From Blasia pusilla (taxonomy: Eukaryota; Marchantiophyta; Marchantiopsida; Blasiales): 64,000 nucleotides of DNA. The translations under genes and the position numbers were made by a program. Under the pieces are notes generated by a model. The model did not search any database and was not told the origin of the DNA. It saw only the letters and a program-made list of their open reading frames with translations. Location of the stretch: NCBI GenBank assembly GCA_050084515.1, contig CM114273.1, forward strand, positions 4,340,001-4,404,000, in the 5' to 3' direction. Below are positions 36,118-48,538 of the stretch, piece after piece; positions within the stretch are counted from its first letter, which is position 1, and each line of letters starts with the position of its first letter.

Positions 36118-36234
36118 GAAAGGAGGAGTGGATAGAGTGTTTGTCACTTTGGAGTGAAAGTGAAACTCTTCACTTTCATACCAAAGTGACAAACACTCCA
36201 TCCAGTGACAAACACTCTATCCACTCCTCCTTTC
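36118..36234. repeat. MITE-like hairpin with 31-bp terminal arms
   Basis: GAAAGGAGGAGTGGATAGAG at 36118 is the exact inverse of the end CTCTATCCACTCCTCCTTTC at 36215-36234; arms match for about 31 bp and the interior (AAAGTGAA / TTCACTTT) also pairs. TTTGTCACT-type sequence is repeated on the right arm. The size of 117 bp suits a short MITE or foldback. Confidence 0.9.
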
Positions 36235-39200
36235 ACATGATCTGATGACTATCATAGTAGAGGGTGTAATAAAATTGCGTTCTAGAATCAGAATCTTTTT
36301 GACAATGTACTCACATACAACATCATATTTCAGTTGTGCAGAAATAGGCACCATATTTCTCCATCTAGCCTTAAGTGCATACTCACAGTCCTCGCACTAT
36401 ATAATCATAGTTGAAAAGCTTTGACCTTCAAGTATTCTTGCATACTCAAAGTCCATAGTCTAATTTTCATTAGTAACTTCAGTTATACATTTCGCTCAAA
36501 GCTCTAATTTTCCAACTAACAGTCGAGGGAGTGTGAGTACTTAATCAGAGTACATTTTCACATTCTTTCTACATATACATAAATCAGAGTAAAGAAACTT
36601 TGAGTTTTAATTAATCTTCTTTTGAGTCAAATTTCCAACTTAGATTTGAAAGGCTAACACTTACTCAAAGTTGGCTAAGAGGTCTAGGTATTATGACTAC
36701 ATACTGAGAGTTGGGAATGTGTTAGTTTCTACTCAAGATTGGAACTCTTGAGTGCATACTACGAGTCCAGGGATTGTAAGTATGTAGTTTGAGTTGGAAC
36801 CATGAGTGCATATTGTGAGTCATTGCATTGTGACTAAGTGTACCAATCACTTAAACATAGCTTAGAGTATGTAAGTAGAATCTCAATACATACACAAGTA
36901 GATAATCTAAATTTCATCTCCAACTTGAGTTGCCAATCACCCGACCAATTGGAGTGGGTTTTGAGTGCCAACTAACCATCCAAGGAGTACGTCTTTAGAG
37001 TAAAGAAGGTTAGAGTTTCAAGTATTCTTCCAAAACTCATAATTTACTTTCCAACTTAGACTTGGAAGGTTGAATACTTATTCAAAGTTGGCTAAGAGTG
37101 CGCACTCAAGGCCTAGGTATTATGACTATCTATTGTAAGTACGTATGGAACTATGCCTACTACTTCAAAGTTTGCTCTGAGTGTATACTATGAGTCCAAG
37201 GACTGAAAGAAAGTAAGTAAGCTTAGACAAAAGCATGTAGTATGAGTTTCATGCTGCCATGAGAGTGGGCCAAGGTTGCCCACTGACATCCGTCCATCCC
37301 TAAACGGACTTGTCGTGCAATCTTGGAGAGGGCATTGACTTCCAACTAAGAGTCTAAGGCTAGGAGTACATCATTAGACTTTTCAAATGCATAGTGCAAA
37401 GTGCAATCTCTAACTTAAACTTGGAAAGTTAAGTACTTACTCAGAGTTTAAAATTTTTTACTACTTCCTATGAGTTCATATTGAGAGCTTTATAATCTCT
37501 AAGTTTTATTAATAACTGAAAGTTCCAAACTCATAGTCTAAGTATTTACTAACACTTACATCAGTTTTGACAGCAAAAAATCTTTATTACATGGTGATGG
37601 AATAACCATCTAATTTTCCTCATTATCATTAGTTGGTGAAAGCATGTGGAGCATATTTTGTTTCCTTCACTTGGTGTTCCGGGGCCTCGGGAATTCTAGA
37701 GGAGGCCAGCCTCGAATTGTGGGAGGAACTCTATCATAACCTGAGCTCTCTTTTCAACTCTAGCCCTCTTAGTCTTTTGTCTTTCTTCCATCTTGTCATG
37801 GGCATTATGGTCTAGTGCACATTAACTTGTCTTTAGACTCAAGGAGAGTAGCCTTGAATTCAATCTCTCTTGGTAAGCTTGCACCAAGGTGTTCTTGATG
37901 TGCGATTGAGCTTGAGAGCCATTAACTTGAATTTGCTCTAATTCAAGTGGAGTGTGATCTAGATGATCTCATCCAACTATGGGAGTGGTTTAGTGCACAC
38001 CATGTCCTACAACCTTTGTGGGTGTTGTAGGAGTTTCAATTCAAGGAGCGGGGCAAGTCTTCCTAGCAAATGTCTCACGGAAGAGGATGACACTGTAGTG
38101 GAGTGTCATCCTGCTCTAGTTGTTGATGCATTGGAGATTAAAAATGATAATGCAAGTCACCTGGTTGATTTCTTTGCAGATTAACAAATTGCAAATCATC
38201 GTTGTTTGCTGGTTCACCTGCAAATTGGCACGAGAGTGTTGGGATATCAAACCCAAGCTCCATGATTGCCGAAGATGTAACATTATGTCTCACTAAAGAG
38301 GGCATGCATCCTATCCAACTTTTTGCTCCAAGGTAAGATGTGATGAGTTTGGAAGACCACCTCTGATCCGCGTATCTATATAGTTTCTTTTGAAGTTAAG
38401 TGAGCACTAAGCAAAGTGGGGAATCCAATATTTTTTTCAAGTGGACTGCCACTATACCAAAATATCAGTTTGGTTCTTTAACCCAACCTTTCCATTTCCA
38501 TGGAAGGTGGCAAAATTTTCAGCATCTTTGTGGAAGATGGAGGTTGTGACCTCCATCTTTGTTGTTTGCCCGCGAGAACAAAGTTATTCATGACGAGGGC
38601 GGGGCCACCCATGTTGGCCCCACTCTCGATTACTCTCACTTTGGATGGATTGACTCATTGACTTCCACTTTTCCACTAGTGTACAAAAACTGGAGCACTC
38701 TAACGGGCACGGGCAACTTCTTTCCAAGCTGAACACCCCAATTTCCCGTCCCTAAACGGAGAAACTTTTTATTCCCGTCTTCGTCTACCTCACAACGGCT
38801 GCGGAAATCAGTAGCCTTAATACCACTAGTATTGCTAGAGAGACCCGTGAAAGAATCCCTATTTAATATGAATCTCTGCATGATTACAATATTATGGGAT
38901 GTTGGATATACTGATTTTTGATCGTATTATATGGCTATTAAAATGTACTGGGATGCCAAGTGAAATGCAGTAGGACAACCCGTTTAAGTTACCCGCTTCT
39001 TTTCTTCTTATTTACACTTTTCTTATTACTTCTCATAAATTTATATAATTTAAAAAGACTTTTAAGAGAAGAGCTAATTTTTTATTTTAAAAATTAGCTG
39101 ATTTCTTTCCATTATGCTACTAATATACATGCGCAAAGAGGGTCGGATAGAGGAGTGGGGACGAAGCAAGAGGGATGGGAAGGAGCTTAAGATTCACATG

Positions 39201-39350
39201 AACTTAAGTCATGTGAGTAAGATAATTGTTAGGATTACTTATTTTTTTCTCTTTGTCCCTTTGGCTAAAGGCACGAGTAACCCTCCATACATTTTCCACC
39301 CATTTTATTCATACCTCTTAATTTAAAAAAGAAAAAGAAAACAGACATCG
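36235..39350. repeat. AT-rich region of degenerate related motifs
   Basis: From about 36400 to 37560 motifs such as CAAAGTTGGCTAAGAG (36665 and 37083) followed by CTAGGTATTATGACTA, and many variants of GAGTGCATACTATGAGTCC, recur irregularly. This looks like an ancient decayed tandem array. 37600-39350 holds short frames without recognised domains. Confidence 0.5.
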
Positions 39351-41850
39351 TCCTCTCCGGATGCGGTCCCACACGGCGAGAATTCCTTCCTTCCTATCAA
39401 TCCGCCGTCCGTATGCAAAGGATCTCTTTCATATTCCCACGCCGTAAGGCGGCGACTGGGAACTCGGCATTCGAAGTGGACAGGAGCCCTAAGGAGTCGC
39501 ATAGACAGATGGAAGTTCTCCGATTCATCGATTCAGTCCTTCGTCGATCCAGTTCATTGAGCCACCGAAGAGATGCCTCTCCCCCGGAGGATCCCAAGCG
39601 AGTACGAAGTGATGCCTCTCCCCCGGAGGATCCGAACGAGTAATGGGAGGATGGAGCACAGCGTGCGGAGGAATGTGGGGCAGTATTCGTCCTGTTCACA
39701 CCTCTGGAGCTTTGGATTGATGGCATGGCGTGGCGAAGGAAGGCTCGGAGAAGGTTTGAGAAGGGGAATTGATCGATTTGACAGGTCGGGATCCGGAGAC
39801 TATGGCGATGGAAAGCTTCGGTCCAGAGATTCCAACAAAAATTTGGGATGAACATGAGCATTCAAGAGCAGCCAGAGCTAAGGAGCCGATGCAGAAGGCG
39901 TGGTTTTCAAAATTTTGGGACTGCCATCGATTATCGAAGTCAATCGTCGTTACAAGTATTGTACATGGTCGACCTGTAGGAGAGGTACTTTCCCAAGATT
40001 CAATTCGAAGATGGGCTTCATGTCTCCTGTAATTACAACCGGTTGGAATGTACGGACTCCCACGAATCAGCCATTCTTGCGGCTAATCTCTGCCTATGCC
40101 TACATCTCTTGGTGAGGAGAGTGGAAAACTTTGTTCATGTTCATCCTAGTGATTGGAGGTCAGGGCTCCAGAGAGTAGAGGAGGCGAGTGAGGCATTTCG
40201 CCATCGCCGCCGGAAATGGGCTTGGGAGCACAAGCTGCAACGCAGTTTTGGTGCCTGTAGATCGATCTCGCCACGAGCGGGTCGAAGAAGATGCCTCAAC
40301 TCTCTTCTCCACTATCTTCTCGGTGGATAGATACTTCAAGGAAAAGAAGTGAAATTATGCTGTACAACTCATGATTAATCAGACGATTCGTCATGAAATT
40401 CGATCCATCACCCTTCCTGTCGCCGGTCATCGCCGGAGAGATTCGTTCCTCGAATCGACAAAACGGGTTCTGGAAAATTACTGAATCTAATAGAACCCCC
40501 ACATGATAAATATCTTTCTCTGCATCCAAAAACCGAAATCGGACAGAGATACTGTTGTCGACGACGCTGCATTCTACAAATTCTGGAAGTTTCCGGTCTC
40601 GACGTTCCAGCAACTGCTAGCGCTTGGCGGTGACGAGCAGACGCGTGGAGAATCGAGATACGAAAATTCACAGACAAAAATGCTCGACCTGCGTCCGTGG
40701 AGCTTCACATCGCCGACCGCATCGGACCGGAAGTAGAGACCGAAGAGCGCCTCTGATCATTGCCACTCCAGCAGACGCGAGATATCGATGTCGCAAGGGA
40801 ACAACAAGTGCACGACGCACATAAAAAAGTCGATAAACCGGACAAACATGACTGTCCCTATACCTCGATGAATCCAATTCGAAGCTTTCCCGCTCCCCTC
40901 GCACCTCTCTCACCACCCGATCCCTCCTCCGTGTACTCCAAGAACAACTGCGACCCCCCAATCCTCCGATCCGCTGCGCAGGACGAAGCGCCTCTAGACC
41001 TTCCGGACCTCCCCAGAAAGTCAATCTACCTCAGTAGGAGTACTCCTCCACAACAAAGCATAGAAAGCAGCACTTCACGAAAGCCTGAACAAGAGCCGAG
41101 CCCACTCCCTGTCCAAGACTGCCCTCGGCAGCGTCAGGAGTTCAATCTCCGCGACGCAGGAATCGCTCAGAGCCTATGAGCACTGACTGAGCAGAACCAC
41201 CCGCTAGCTACTAGCTAGGAAACTCTCCGTGTGACGAGAAGAAGAACTTGTGCACATCCGGTGACGAATTCACTACTACAACTACCACTTCCCCAACAAC
41301 TCCGCGTCGATTGTCGAGTGCGGTGAGTACGTAAACCGCTACAAAGCTTTGCTTATGAAGTTTTCGAAAACTGGGAATGCGGAGGAGCGGGCGGGGACGG
41401 GCAGCGCCTCGCAAGAAGCCATCCCTGGAGTCGGGAAGTACCGACCGTCCGTTCCCGCCCGTTCCTCCTGGTCGCTGCTCCCAGGGTCCCACGGAGGTCC
41501 TTCAACGGTCGGTATTGCCCGCCGCCGGCGGGGATACCGTCCGCTGGTTCCGGTCCGCCGGTCAGTCGGCGACCGCCGAATCAGCAAGCGCGTCTCCCAC
41601 GCTCCCTGAGGCGTCCGGAAGGTGAACGTGTTGTGGGACTACACGTGGCTGCTACGAGTTGGATCCTTCGTCCCGGGACGGGGTCAGTGGAGTGGCCTTC
41701 AATTCTCTAGTGATTTTGGGCATCCGGACCATGGCACGATAGACTCGTCGGAATCGATGGTCCCCGAAGAGTCTCCTCGGCGCGCCAAAACGTTGACGGC
41801 AACTTAGACCCTTGTCAGAGATGTTTCACGGGCTTCCTATTGGTGCATAA
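39351..41850. other. GC-rich island without an assigned gene
   Basis: GC content and CpG frequency rise clearly, and frames of 80-154 codons overlap on both strands (39397-39861, 40668-41179, 41339-41625). None carries a domain I recognise and no splice structure joins them. A 39-bp tandem duplication (GATGCCTCTCCCCCGGAGGA at 39572 and 39611) lies inside. It could be a promoter/CpG-rich region or a decayed gene. Confidence 0.4.
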
Positions 41851-43320
41851 AATAAGGTATACCCTAAAGTCTATGAGACCCGACAATATTTTAATCGTAT
41901 TTTGTTGTGATGACACACGTTATTTTCATTAACATTGCTTCGTCACCTACAGGCGTTTTGTCTCATCACGGCTTCAATTAAAAAGTTTCTCTTACTTATA
42001 TGGTTTTAATTATTTTTTCCCATTTCTTGAATTATTTTATTATATTCCGGACTGATAGTTATTCGGGCATGGGTAAACTATTTAGCACTTCTTAGTTTTG
42101 AAAAAACACTTCAAAAAAATTTGGAGAAGGGGTGGGATTACTAGTCTTTAAGTCGGAGTTTAATCCCGTGTAAATTTCAAAATCAAAGATTAGTAACCTT
42201 TGAGAAAACCTCAAAATTGGAGTTAGATTCGGAATAAATTCCTAAATAAAACATTCAAACGAGGGAACCTTAAATAGAGAATATCAAAATTGAGGCCTTA
42301 ACGAAGAAAATCCACTCAACCTTGAAAAAAATCTCAAAACAGAAAAAAAAAGCGAGAAAATAAAAAAGGAAAAAAAGAAAAAGAGCCTAAGCGATTCATA
42401 GCCTGAGTTAAATCGCACACTAAGACCGGTACTTCAAACATGAATGGACGATTAACTGCTGCTAACCACTCTTTCATTCATATAATGTTATCTAAATGCT
42501 TTCGTACTAACTCTTTAATACTCTTACTAACTCTTTAATATATGCAAAGGAATAATAAGCAGCCACCGCTTCAAGCTATATACACGTGTCGACTTCAGAT
42601 CCAGTCCAGATACCGCTTCATTCGATTCGTGAGATGGATTGATTGCATCCATCATCCTTGATACCATGTAGCGGTTTGCCTTAGATTAGCGTCGATAGCA
42701 TTGCTCCCATTGTATTCAGAGATATCTGGAGCATATGACAAACATCACTTGCAACGCTAACGTCTCGCTGCTATGTGCTGGCATGGTGTGAGTGGTCTTC
42801 TCGTTAAATAAATACCCTGATTGGTATATTCTCTGAAGGCGGTTGGACGACTGGAAACTTCAGGCGTTGAGGGACGGAGACCTTAAACGCGTTCCTTCTA
42901 AACCTCGCTAGAGACTTGGCGAAGGCGGGAGATTTTCCGGTGAATAGGTACAAGCGAACAGGAACAAGCAACGGGTCTCCACACGAGTAACCAGTTGCAA
43001 ATACGGGCAAGTTCATGAATTGTCCCGGCAGGATTTGCGGGGCGTCAAATGATGGCGTAAGGTTTAATTAAACTATAGTGTGTCTTGCAATCATCCTCTA
43101 GAAATGCCTAACTCTACACCTCACGAACGTTTGGCCGACGTGAATTGACGTGCTAAGGTGTATTCCATTTATCGTATTTCTCAAGTGCTCAAATAGTTAG
43201 CCATAACTGAATAATATGTTCCCCTCTAAGTTAACTTGAGAAGCTATTAACACGGGCGAACATATTAAGTTAGATAAGTTATGAGAGCTTATAACTTAGT
43301 TAGAGGAAAACTTCGGTTGA
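41851..43320. other. Unassigned AT-rich spacer
   Basis: No gene is seen. An A-rich run with AAAAAGAAAAAG lies at about 42320-42390. Confidence 0.4.
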
Positions 43321-43790
43321 GGGGCTGAAGCCTCCTCAAACTTATAGATGATGACATTTGGGTTAATAATGACTACAATGTAAGAGTTTAGACCCTTACC
43401 CCTCCTTTGCTTTAATCCAAGTTAATATTCAGCTTCCACGATCTTCGCATGATTGAACTTAAGCTCTAAGTTGAGGGGCTGAAGCTTCCTCCAAGTTATA
43501 GATGTTAAGATTTGGGTTAACGATGACTACTTTTAATCAATGTAAGAGTTTACACCCTTACCCCTCCTTCACTTTCAATCCGAGCTAATGATCAGATGCC
43601 ACGATCTTGCCATGATTTAACTTAAGCTCTGATTCGAGGAGCTGAAGCTTCCTCCAACTTATAGATGGTCATATTTGGGTTAACGATGACTATAGTTGAT
43701 CGACGTAAGAGTTTAGGCACTTACCCCTCCTTTCCTTTAATCCGAGCTAATGATCAGCTAACACGATCTTGCCATGATTTTATTAAAGAG
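43321..43790. repeat. Three tandem units of 154-163 bp
   Basis: GGGGCTGAAGC begins units at 43321 and 43475, with GGAGCTGAAGC at 43638. Each continues with CTTATAGATG, TTTGGGTTAA, GATGACTA, AAGAGTTTA, CTTACCCCTCCTT and ends with CACGATCTT and CATGATT. Units differ by perhaps 10-15%. Confidence 0.95.
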
Positions 43791-45369
43791 AAGGGAAGGT
43801 CGATATAGCCGTGGAACCGAGGAAGCTACTCAAGAAGTTAGGCTGGCTTTGAATGGTGGGTTCCAACGCAGCGATGAGATACGACGAAAGAAGTACAGGG
43901 AACCGACGCTGTGCAGTTAGCTGGTAAGACTGCAGTGAGTATCAATGGCATAGATCTCTACCATGGACTCCACAGTTAACACGAGGAATGATGATCTATG
44001 GTATTCTCGAAGCGAATATGGCCAGCATATGCTATGTTGAGATGAGAGGACAGGTTCAGTGGGTCAACAAGCTTGACCAGCCCTCAGCATCTTTGCTCGA
44101 GAGTTGTTGGGATCTATCACGCTGTAATGTGTGTGATGTATTTTTTCCTCTCGAGCTGGATTTCCTGAAGAGCGTAGGTACGATTAAGACGTAGCGTTGC
44201 TCTCCCGGACCGCCAGCGTCGGCAAGACGTTTACAGAGGTAGTCCGATTTCGTGGGTCCTAGCATTGTTACCGTACGTTCGAGCGATTTCCGTATTAGAA
44301 TCTATCATCAGATCTAAGAATGATGGAGCGACGGGATACAATATTCGAGGACACTCATGGGCGAGCTGTCGGTTGCATTTGTAGATTGAGGGCTTATTCT
44401 GGGCACTGCTTTGCAAGATCCCCATCTCTTAGACGATCGCAGGAATGGGGATGATGTGAGAATCAGATACGTTGGACGCACTACAATCGAACTGCACCAT
44501 GTATCTCAGACACTAGGTCCTAAACATATTGTTTGGACTCTCTGGAGTCATGGATTTGTCAAATAACTTCTGGCCCCTGGTTCTATGCTCTGAACAAGGG
44601 ACGTCTGGTTGCAGCAAGGGACGTCTTGTTGCAGCAATAGACGCACCATTTTTCATAAGTGGGATCGATAGCAAGGAATGGACGTGGTGCACTTGGGTAA
44701 TTAACGGATGGACGGAATTCTTTGAAGGATTCTGACCTAGGGTAGAATTTGATCAGCCAATCTGTGCTCTTCTATCTTCAGTGGCGTCTGACTAGAGTCA
44801 GCCTTCACCTAGACACGATCAATTTGCAGGTTAACCTCAAATTTTTGAGGTTTGATTGGAGGAATATTTATAAACAATAGGTACGCCCATTCCTCTAACA
44901 ACAGAGTCGTTCTTGAGAATTACATGAAACATAAAGCAGGGTTTTTAAACTTCTAGACGTTGTCTTTTCACCATGAAATGACACAATCAATGAGTGAGGC
45001 CATGAATATACGGGAAAATTCCTTCACTAGGATGACCGTTAGAGAAAAGTCCATCACGAAAATGACTATTGGAGAAACTCCCCTGGCTCCAAGGGAGTTT
45101 CACCAAGAGTGCAATATCAAATATTAATCAACATTACCACAATTTTGTGAGAAAAACGATGCACAAAGATGCCAAACCAGCATAGATTCGATCACTTTAT
45201 CGCATGGAAGGGACTTTTTTTAGCCTATTGGAGGGCCCTCCCATGAATGATTATCACGATTTTTGGATTCTCCATGAGGCGGAGATCAAGGCATGGAGAC
45301 TATTTTGGTTGCTAGGATATGTGTCCCTCATACGTGCAACATGCGATCTATGATGTGGCGGATGTAGTA
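43791..45369. other. Unassigned DNA upstream of the gag remnant
   Basis: Short frames only. A 20-bp tandem duplication (CAAGGGACGTCTGGTTGCAG) lies at 44595-44636. I looked for a plant-type primer-binding site or LTR end before the retroelement and found none. Confidence 0.4.
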
Positions 45370-46150
45370 GCACCCACTAACCGCACGAAAGAGACTCTTG
45401 GGGGAGTTGTCGACTTGAGTCTTGCGAGTGTAACCAGCTAAGTACCACCTGTGTTCAACCCGTTGGTTGACTTCTTCCGAGAGTTGGAGAGGAACTATCA
45501 AGGGGTGAGGACCGACAAGCTCAAGTTGATTCATGAGTTTCAGCTGAGAGCGGGAGATAGTATTCGAGAGGCCTATGCACGGCTCCGACTCACAGTGACT
45601 CAGGGTGTGGTGGAGGCACAATTGGTTCAGATCTAGTATGTGATGCTAGACCACAAGTTATGGATGAGAGTGCAGGATGCAACTCTCTTACATGTTTGGT
45701 TCCCTACTCTCAAGTCTGTACTTTTGTTGCTAGAGCTGCTTGAGCTCAAAATACTTGAGGAGAGATTTTTTACGATAAGCGCATCATCTTTGAGGGAGAC
45801 GACATGAATGACGGTTTCTCCATCAGTGCCCTAGGGCACTACTCGAAATAGAGTCATGGGATTGAGGGCTATAGGAGGATACCGGGAGCCAAAACCACGA
45901 CTAGTTCAGTCATACCCTGGGCAACAGAGCTCAGGTATTTCTTGTTGGACGTGTGGAGGATTACATCGTCAGCGAGATTGTAGAAAATAGAGTGGAGTGC
46001 AGGCATCACCATGAGCTACATATGAGGCGGCCCGGGGGAGGCCACCCTTACCTCAATGTGATCATTGCCAAAGATATGGGCACACACTTGAGAGATGTTT
46101 CGAGCTCCACCCCGAGCTGCACCTAGAGGGAGGTTGAGGACCTGAAGGTA
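45370..46150 (+). pseudogene. Ty3/gypsy gag remnant with two zinc knuckles
   Basis: The frame beginning near 45370 contains a gag-like core (PLVDFFRELERNYQG at 45457, then GDSIREAYARLRL), broken by stops at 45636 and elsewhere. Farther on in the same frame lie two CCHC-type knuckles: CWTCGGLHRQRDC at 45943-45981 (spacing one residue short) and CDHCQRYGHTLERC at 46057-46098 (canonical C-x2-C-x4-H-x4-C). Gag forms the capsid and binds element RNA. It is the 5' end of the plus-strand retroelement; no LTR was found upstream. Confidence 0.85.
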
Positions 46151-47000
46151 GCAGAGGAAGAGGTGTAGGAGATCGAGGACGTGGTGGAGGCAGGACCCCA
46201 CCACAAGCCAAAGCGAGTGCAGCTCTTGCATTTGAGGTTTGACGAGGATTTCTTAGTTGGAGCAACGCCTTCACGTTATGACGGCCCAGTAGGCATCTCC
46301 AGGTGCATGGGGCGCGTCAACTTCTGGAACAGCTCAGGCCCAGGATATGGCAGGAGATCTAAGAGGTATGGGATTTTTGTGCAACACTGCATAGGTGGAT
46401 ACAGATGCAGTGGTTACGAGAGGCGTAATGAGAGCTTCTCAGCCACGAGGATCCGATGTGGAGTTCGATCCTAGAGGGGAGAAGCTTGCAGGCTAGACTT
46501 CCCTAGTCTTTTACATTGCTAGAGGCTCTACAGACCCCATTGATGGTCCCTAGAAAGCCTTTGAGGAGTGTTATTATCGTAGATGCCAATGTTGATAGAG
46601 GAGCGTACATCTACCAGGCCTATGCAACATTCGGCACGGCCTAGTACTGGCACGTTACAAGAGATGCCAATGGCTTTGTGTAGCATCCCATTATTTACGG
46701 TCAGAGATTTTTTGACATGTGGAGGTCAACCAGATGACGTTTTCCGGTTGGCGGCGACGTCCTATGAGAGCCATGAGTTTGGTTCTTCTAGTGTTGAGAC
46801 CCGCATAGGAGATGTGGCAGACGTACCCTTGGAGTAGGTACTCGGGACAAGGGCCACAGAGAGTTGGCATGCCATAGCGGCTAGAGTGGCAGAGTTGCCA
46901 ACTAGACCTACGATAGAGCATGCAGCCGTCTCACTAGGAGTTGTTGTCTTGGACAACCGAGATGGAGTTTTCCAGCTGGTTGGTCTGTCCGGAGTCGTGT
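46151..47000 (+). pseudogene. Decayed gag-protease linker
   Basis: By position this lies between gag and the protease block. Frames are short and no motif is recognised. Confidence 0.4.
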
Positions 47001-47335
47001 ATTGACCGCAAAGAGTGCTATTTAATTTAGGAGCAAAACCCCTTATGTTGGGGAAGGCGGCATGTATAGCGATAGGATTGCAAAAGTGTGAGATCATTTG
47101 TGACTCGCGATGAGATTGTAGTGAGGATTCGGCCCGATCATCTTGCATATAGTGCGATGGTGCGGACGCAAGTGGTTGTGAGATCGGCCAAGTCTAATGA
47201 TGTTTTGGTAGGGGCTATCGTATTGTATCCTCTACGGTTCACACTTGACTTTTAGGAGGAGACATCCTCTTGTCGACCAGGTTGGCACTCAGAGCCAATC
47301 AGTGGTCTGTGTAGTATACAGGGAGACTTGATGGT
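47001..47335 (+). pseudogene. Retropepsin-like protease remnant
   Basis: From 47015 the frame reads VLFNLGAKPLMLGKAACIAI, in the position of the D-S/T-G active-site loop of retroviral-type aspartic proteases; the catalytic Asp is replaced by Asn. A second block near 47175-47260 reads SNDVLVGAIVLYPLRF and then, after a TAG, RPGWHSEP. The enzyme would process the polyprotein. The loss of Asp and several stops make it inactive. Confidence 0.75.
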
Positions 47336-47630
47336 TCACTTTGAGGATCGACCATAGCAGTTGCTTATTGTTACACATTATGTTGGCCTAGAGATTTAGT
47401 GGAGGGGAACACCGATGTAGAGGATATTCCTGTAAAGGATAGTCTTGAGGAGTGGCATGCAATGACAAGCGTGACTTCATCTGTTGGCGACACTTCTTCA
47501 ACTTTATGAGGGACGAGCCTCGATTTGCAGAGGAGAGCAGTCGAACTCGTGAGGCAAGCGTGGAGCCTATGCTCTAGACCGAGACGGGACAGAATTACCA
47601 CATGCTCTAGGAGTGGAGACATTGACACCA

Positions 47631-47745
47631 TTGGACACCACACCCATTGTATGTTAGTATCCTAAAGAGGGTGTATGTATACTAGATCTCTTTGGAGGGA
47701 TTAGTATAGCGTTGGTTGCAGTGTTGGAGGTCTTGTAACTTGAGC
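47631..47745 (+). pseudogene. Start of a C5-methyltransferase-like domain, plus-strand copy
   Basis: The frame from 47631 reads LDTTPIVC, a stop, then GVCILDLFGGISIALVAVLE. The same pattern occurs on the other strand at 51719-51800 (LDTTPIVW and VLDLFGGINTSLVV). LDLFGGI matches motif I (SAM binding) of cytosine-C5 DNA methyltransferases. The domain is cut after about 38 codons, and integrase sequence follows within 50 bp, so the rest of the methyltransferase, RT and RNase H are deleted here. Confidence 0.7.
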
Positions 47746-47784
47746 CTATGTAACGGAAATTGTCAAAACACCTACTCTACGTAT

Positions 47785-47901
47785 TTCTTGATTCAAATTC
47801 AGTATTGGTGGCGTGGTGTGCAGAGTGATGTTCATCAGTTTGTAGCCAGATACATTGTATATGATAGGGTGTGGGCATCGTTCAATGATCCGACATGTCA
47901 C
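47785..47901 (+). pseudogene. Integrase N-terminal zinc-binding region, 5' truncated
   Basis: IQYWWRGVQSDVHQFVARYI followed by VYDRVWASFND matches the second half of the integrase H2C2 zinc-binding region. The two zinc-ligand Cys positions are both Tyr here (RYIVYDRV). The first half with the two His is missing. Confidence 0.8.
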
Positions 47902-48538
47902 AACTTTTAGGAGAGACCAGCAAGATCTAGTAAAGCGCCTTTTGAGATACTAGAGGAGAGCCTCAAGAGGTCGAGGATGACTTACTGAGGCCTCGGGTAA
48001 CCTGAGAGAGCAGGTTTCTCCTTCATTTTGGCTCATTTGGAGCCATATAGAGAACCTTACTATTTTGGGAAAGTTTTTATGTGGAGTATAGTTGACTTTC
48101 CACCTTGGGAAGTGGTCTTTGACTCGCTACAATAGGTCAAGAGCCAAGGAGATGACCTCCGAGCATAGGTTTCCGCGGAGAGAGTTCGGGAGAGGGAAGG
48201 AGGTATACCTCCGAGACAGAGAGCTTGAGAGCTCATTCTCTCTTTGTTGAACCTCTTGGCATGAGGCGGCAGAGCTATGGCCTTCCTTGCCTTGTATCTG
48301 TAACCCGAGCCTCTTATTAAGAGAGTGGGTTTGGTTTGATATGAGAGAGAGTGCATATCATGAAGAGTTTGATGTGAGTTGTTGATATGAGATTTCATTG
48401 ATTTAAATGGAGATATTTTGGTATTTCTCGTCTCGTTGTTTGGATGCCATAAGTTAGTATGGGATTGTGCGTGTTTGTGTGTATGCATGATTGACATCGA
48501 TGTATATTGTGTAGCGATGTGTATGCGCATGACAAATA
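47902..48538. mobile_element. About 640-bp insertion inside the integrase
   Basis: Integrase coding stops after ASFNDPT near 47896 and resumes at HLHPLPIMGLGYHW from 48542. The intervening DNA is unrelated to integrase. It is bounded by TGTCACAAC on the left and ATATCACACTT on the right, sharing TCACA. A TG...CA outline suggests a solo LTR, but no clean target duplication was found. A minus-strand frame at 48060-48542 has no recognised domain. Confidence 0.6.

Noticed and set aside
40668-41179. Overlapping open frames on both strands as protein genes
   Set aside because: Antisense-paired frames are common in GC-rich DNA; no domain, splice signal or convincing ATG supports either strand.
45000-45370. 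LTR or primer-binding site upstream of gag
   Set aside because: I found neither a tRNA-complementary site nor a sequence repeated at the other end of either retroelement fragment.
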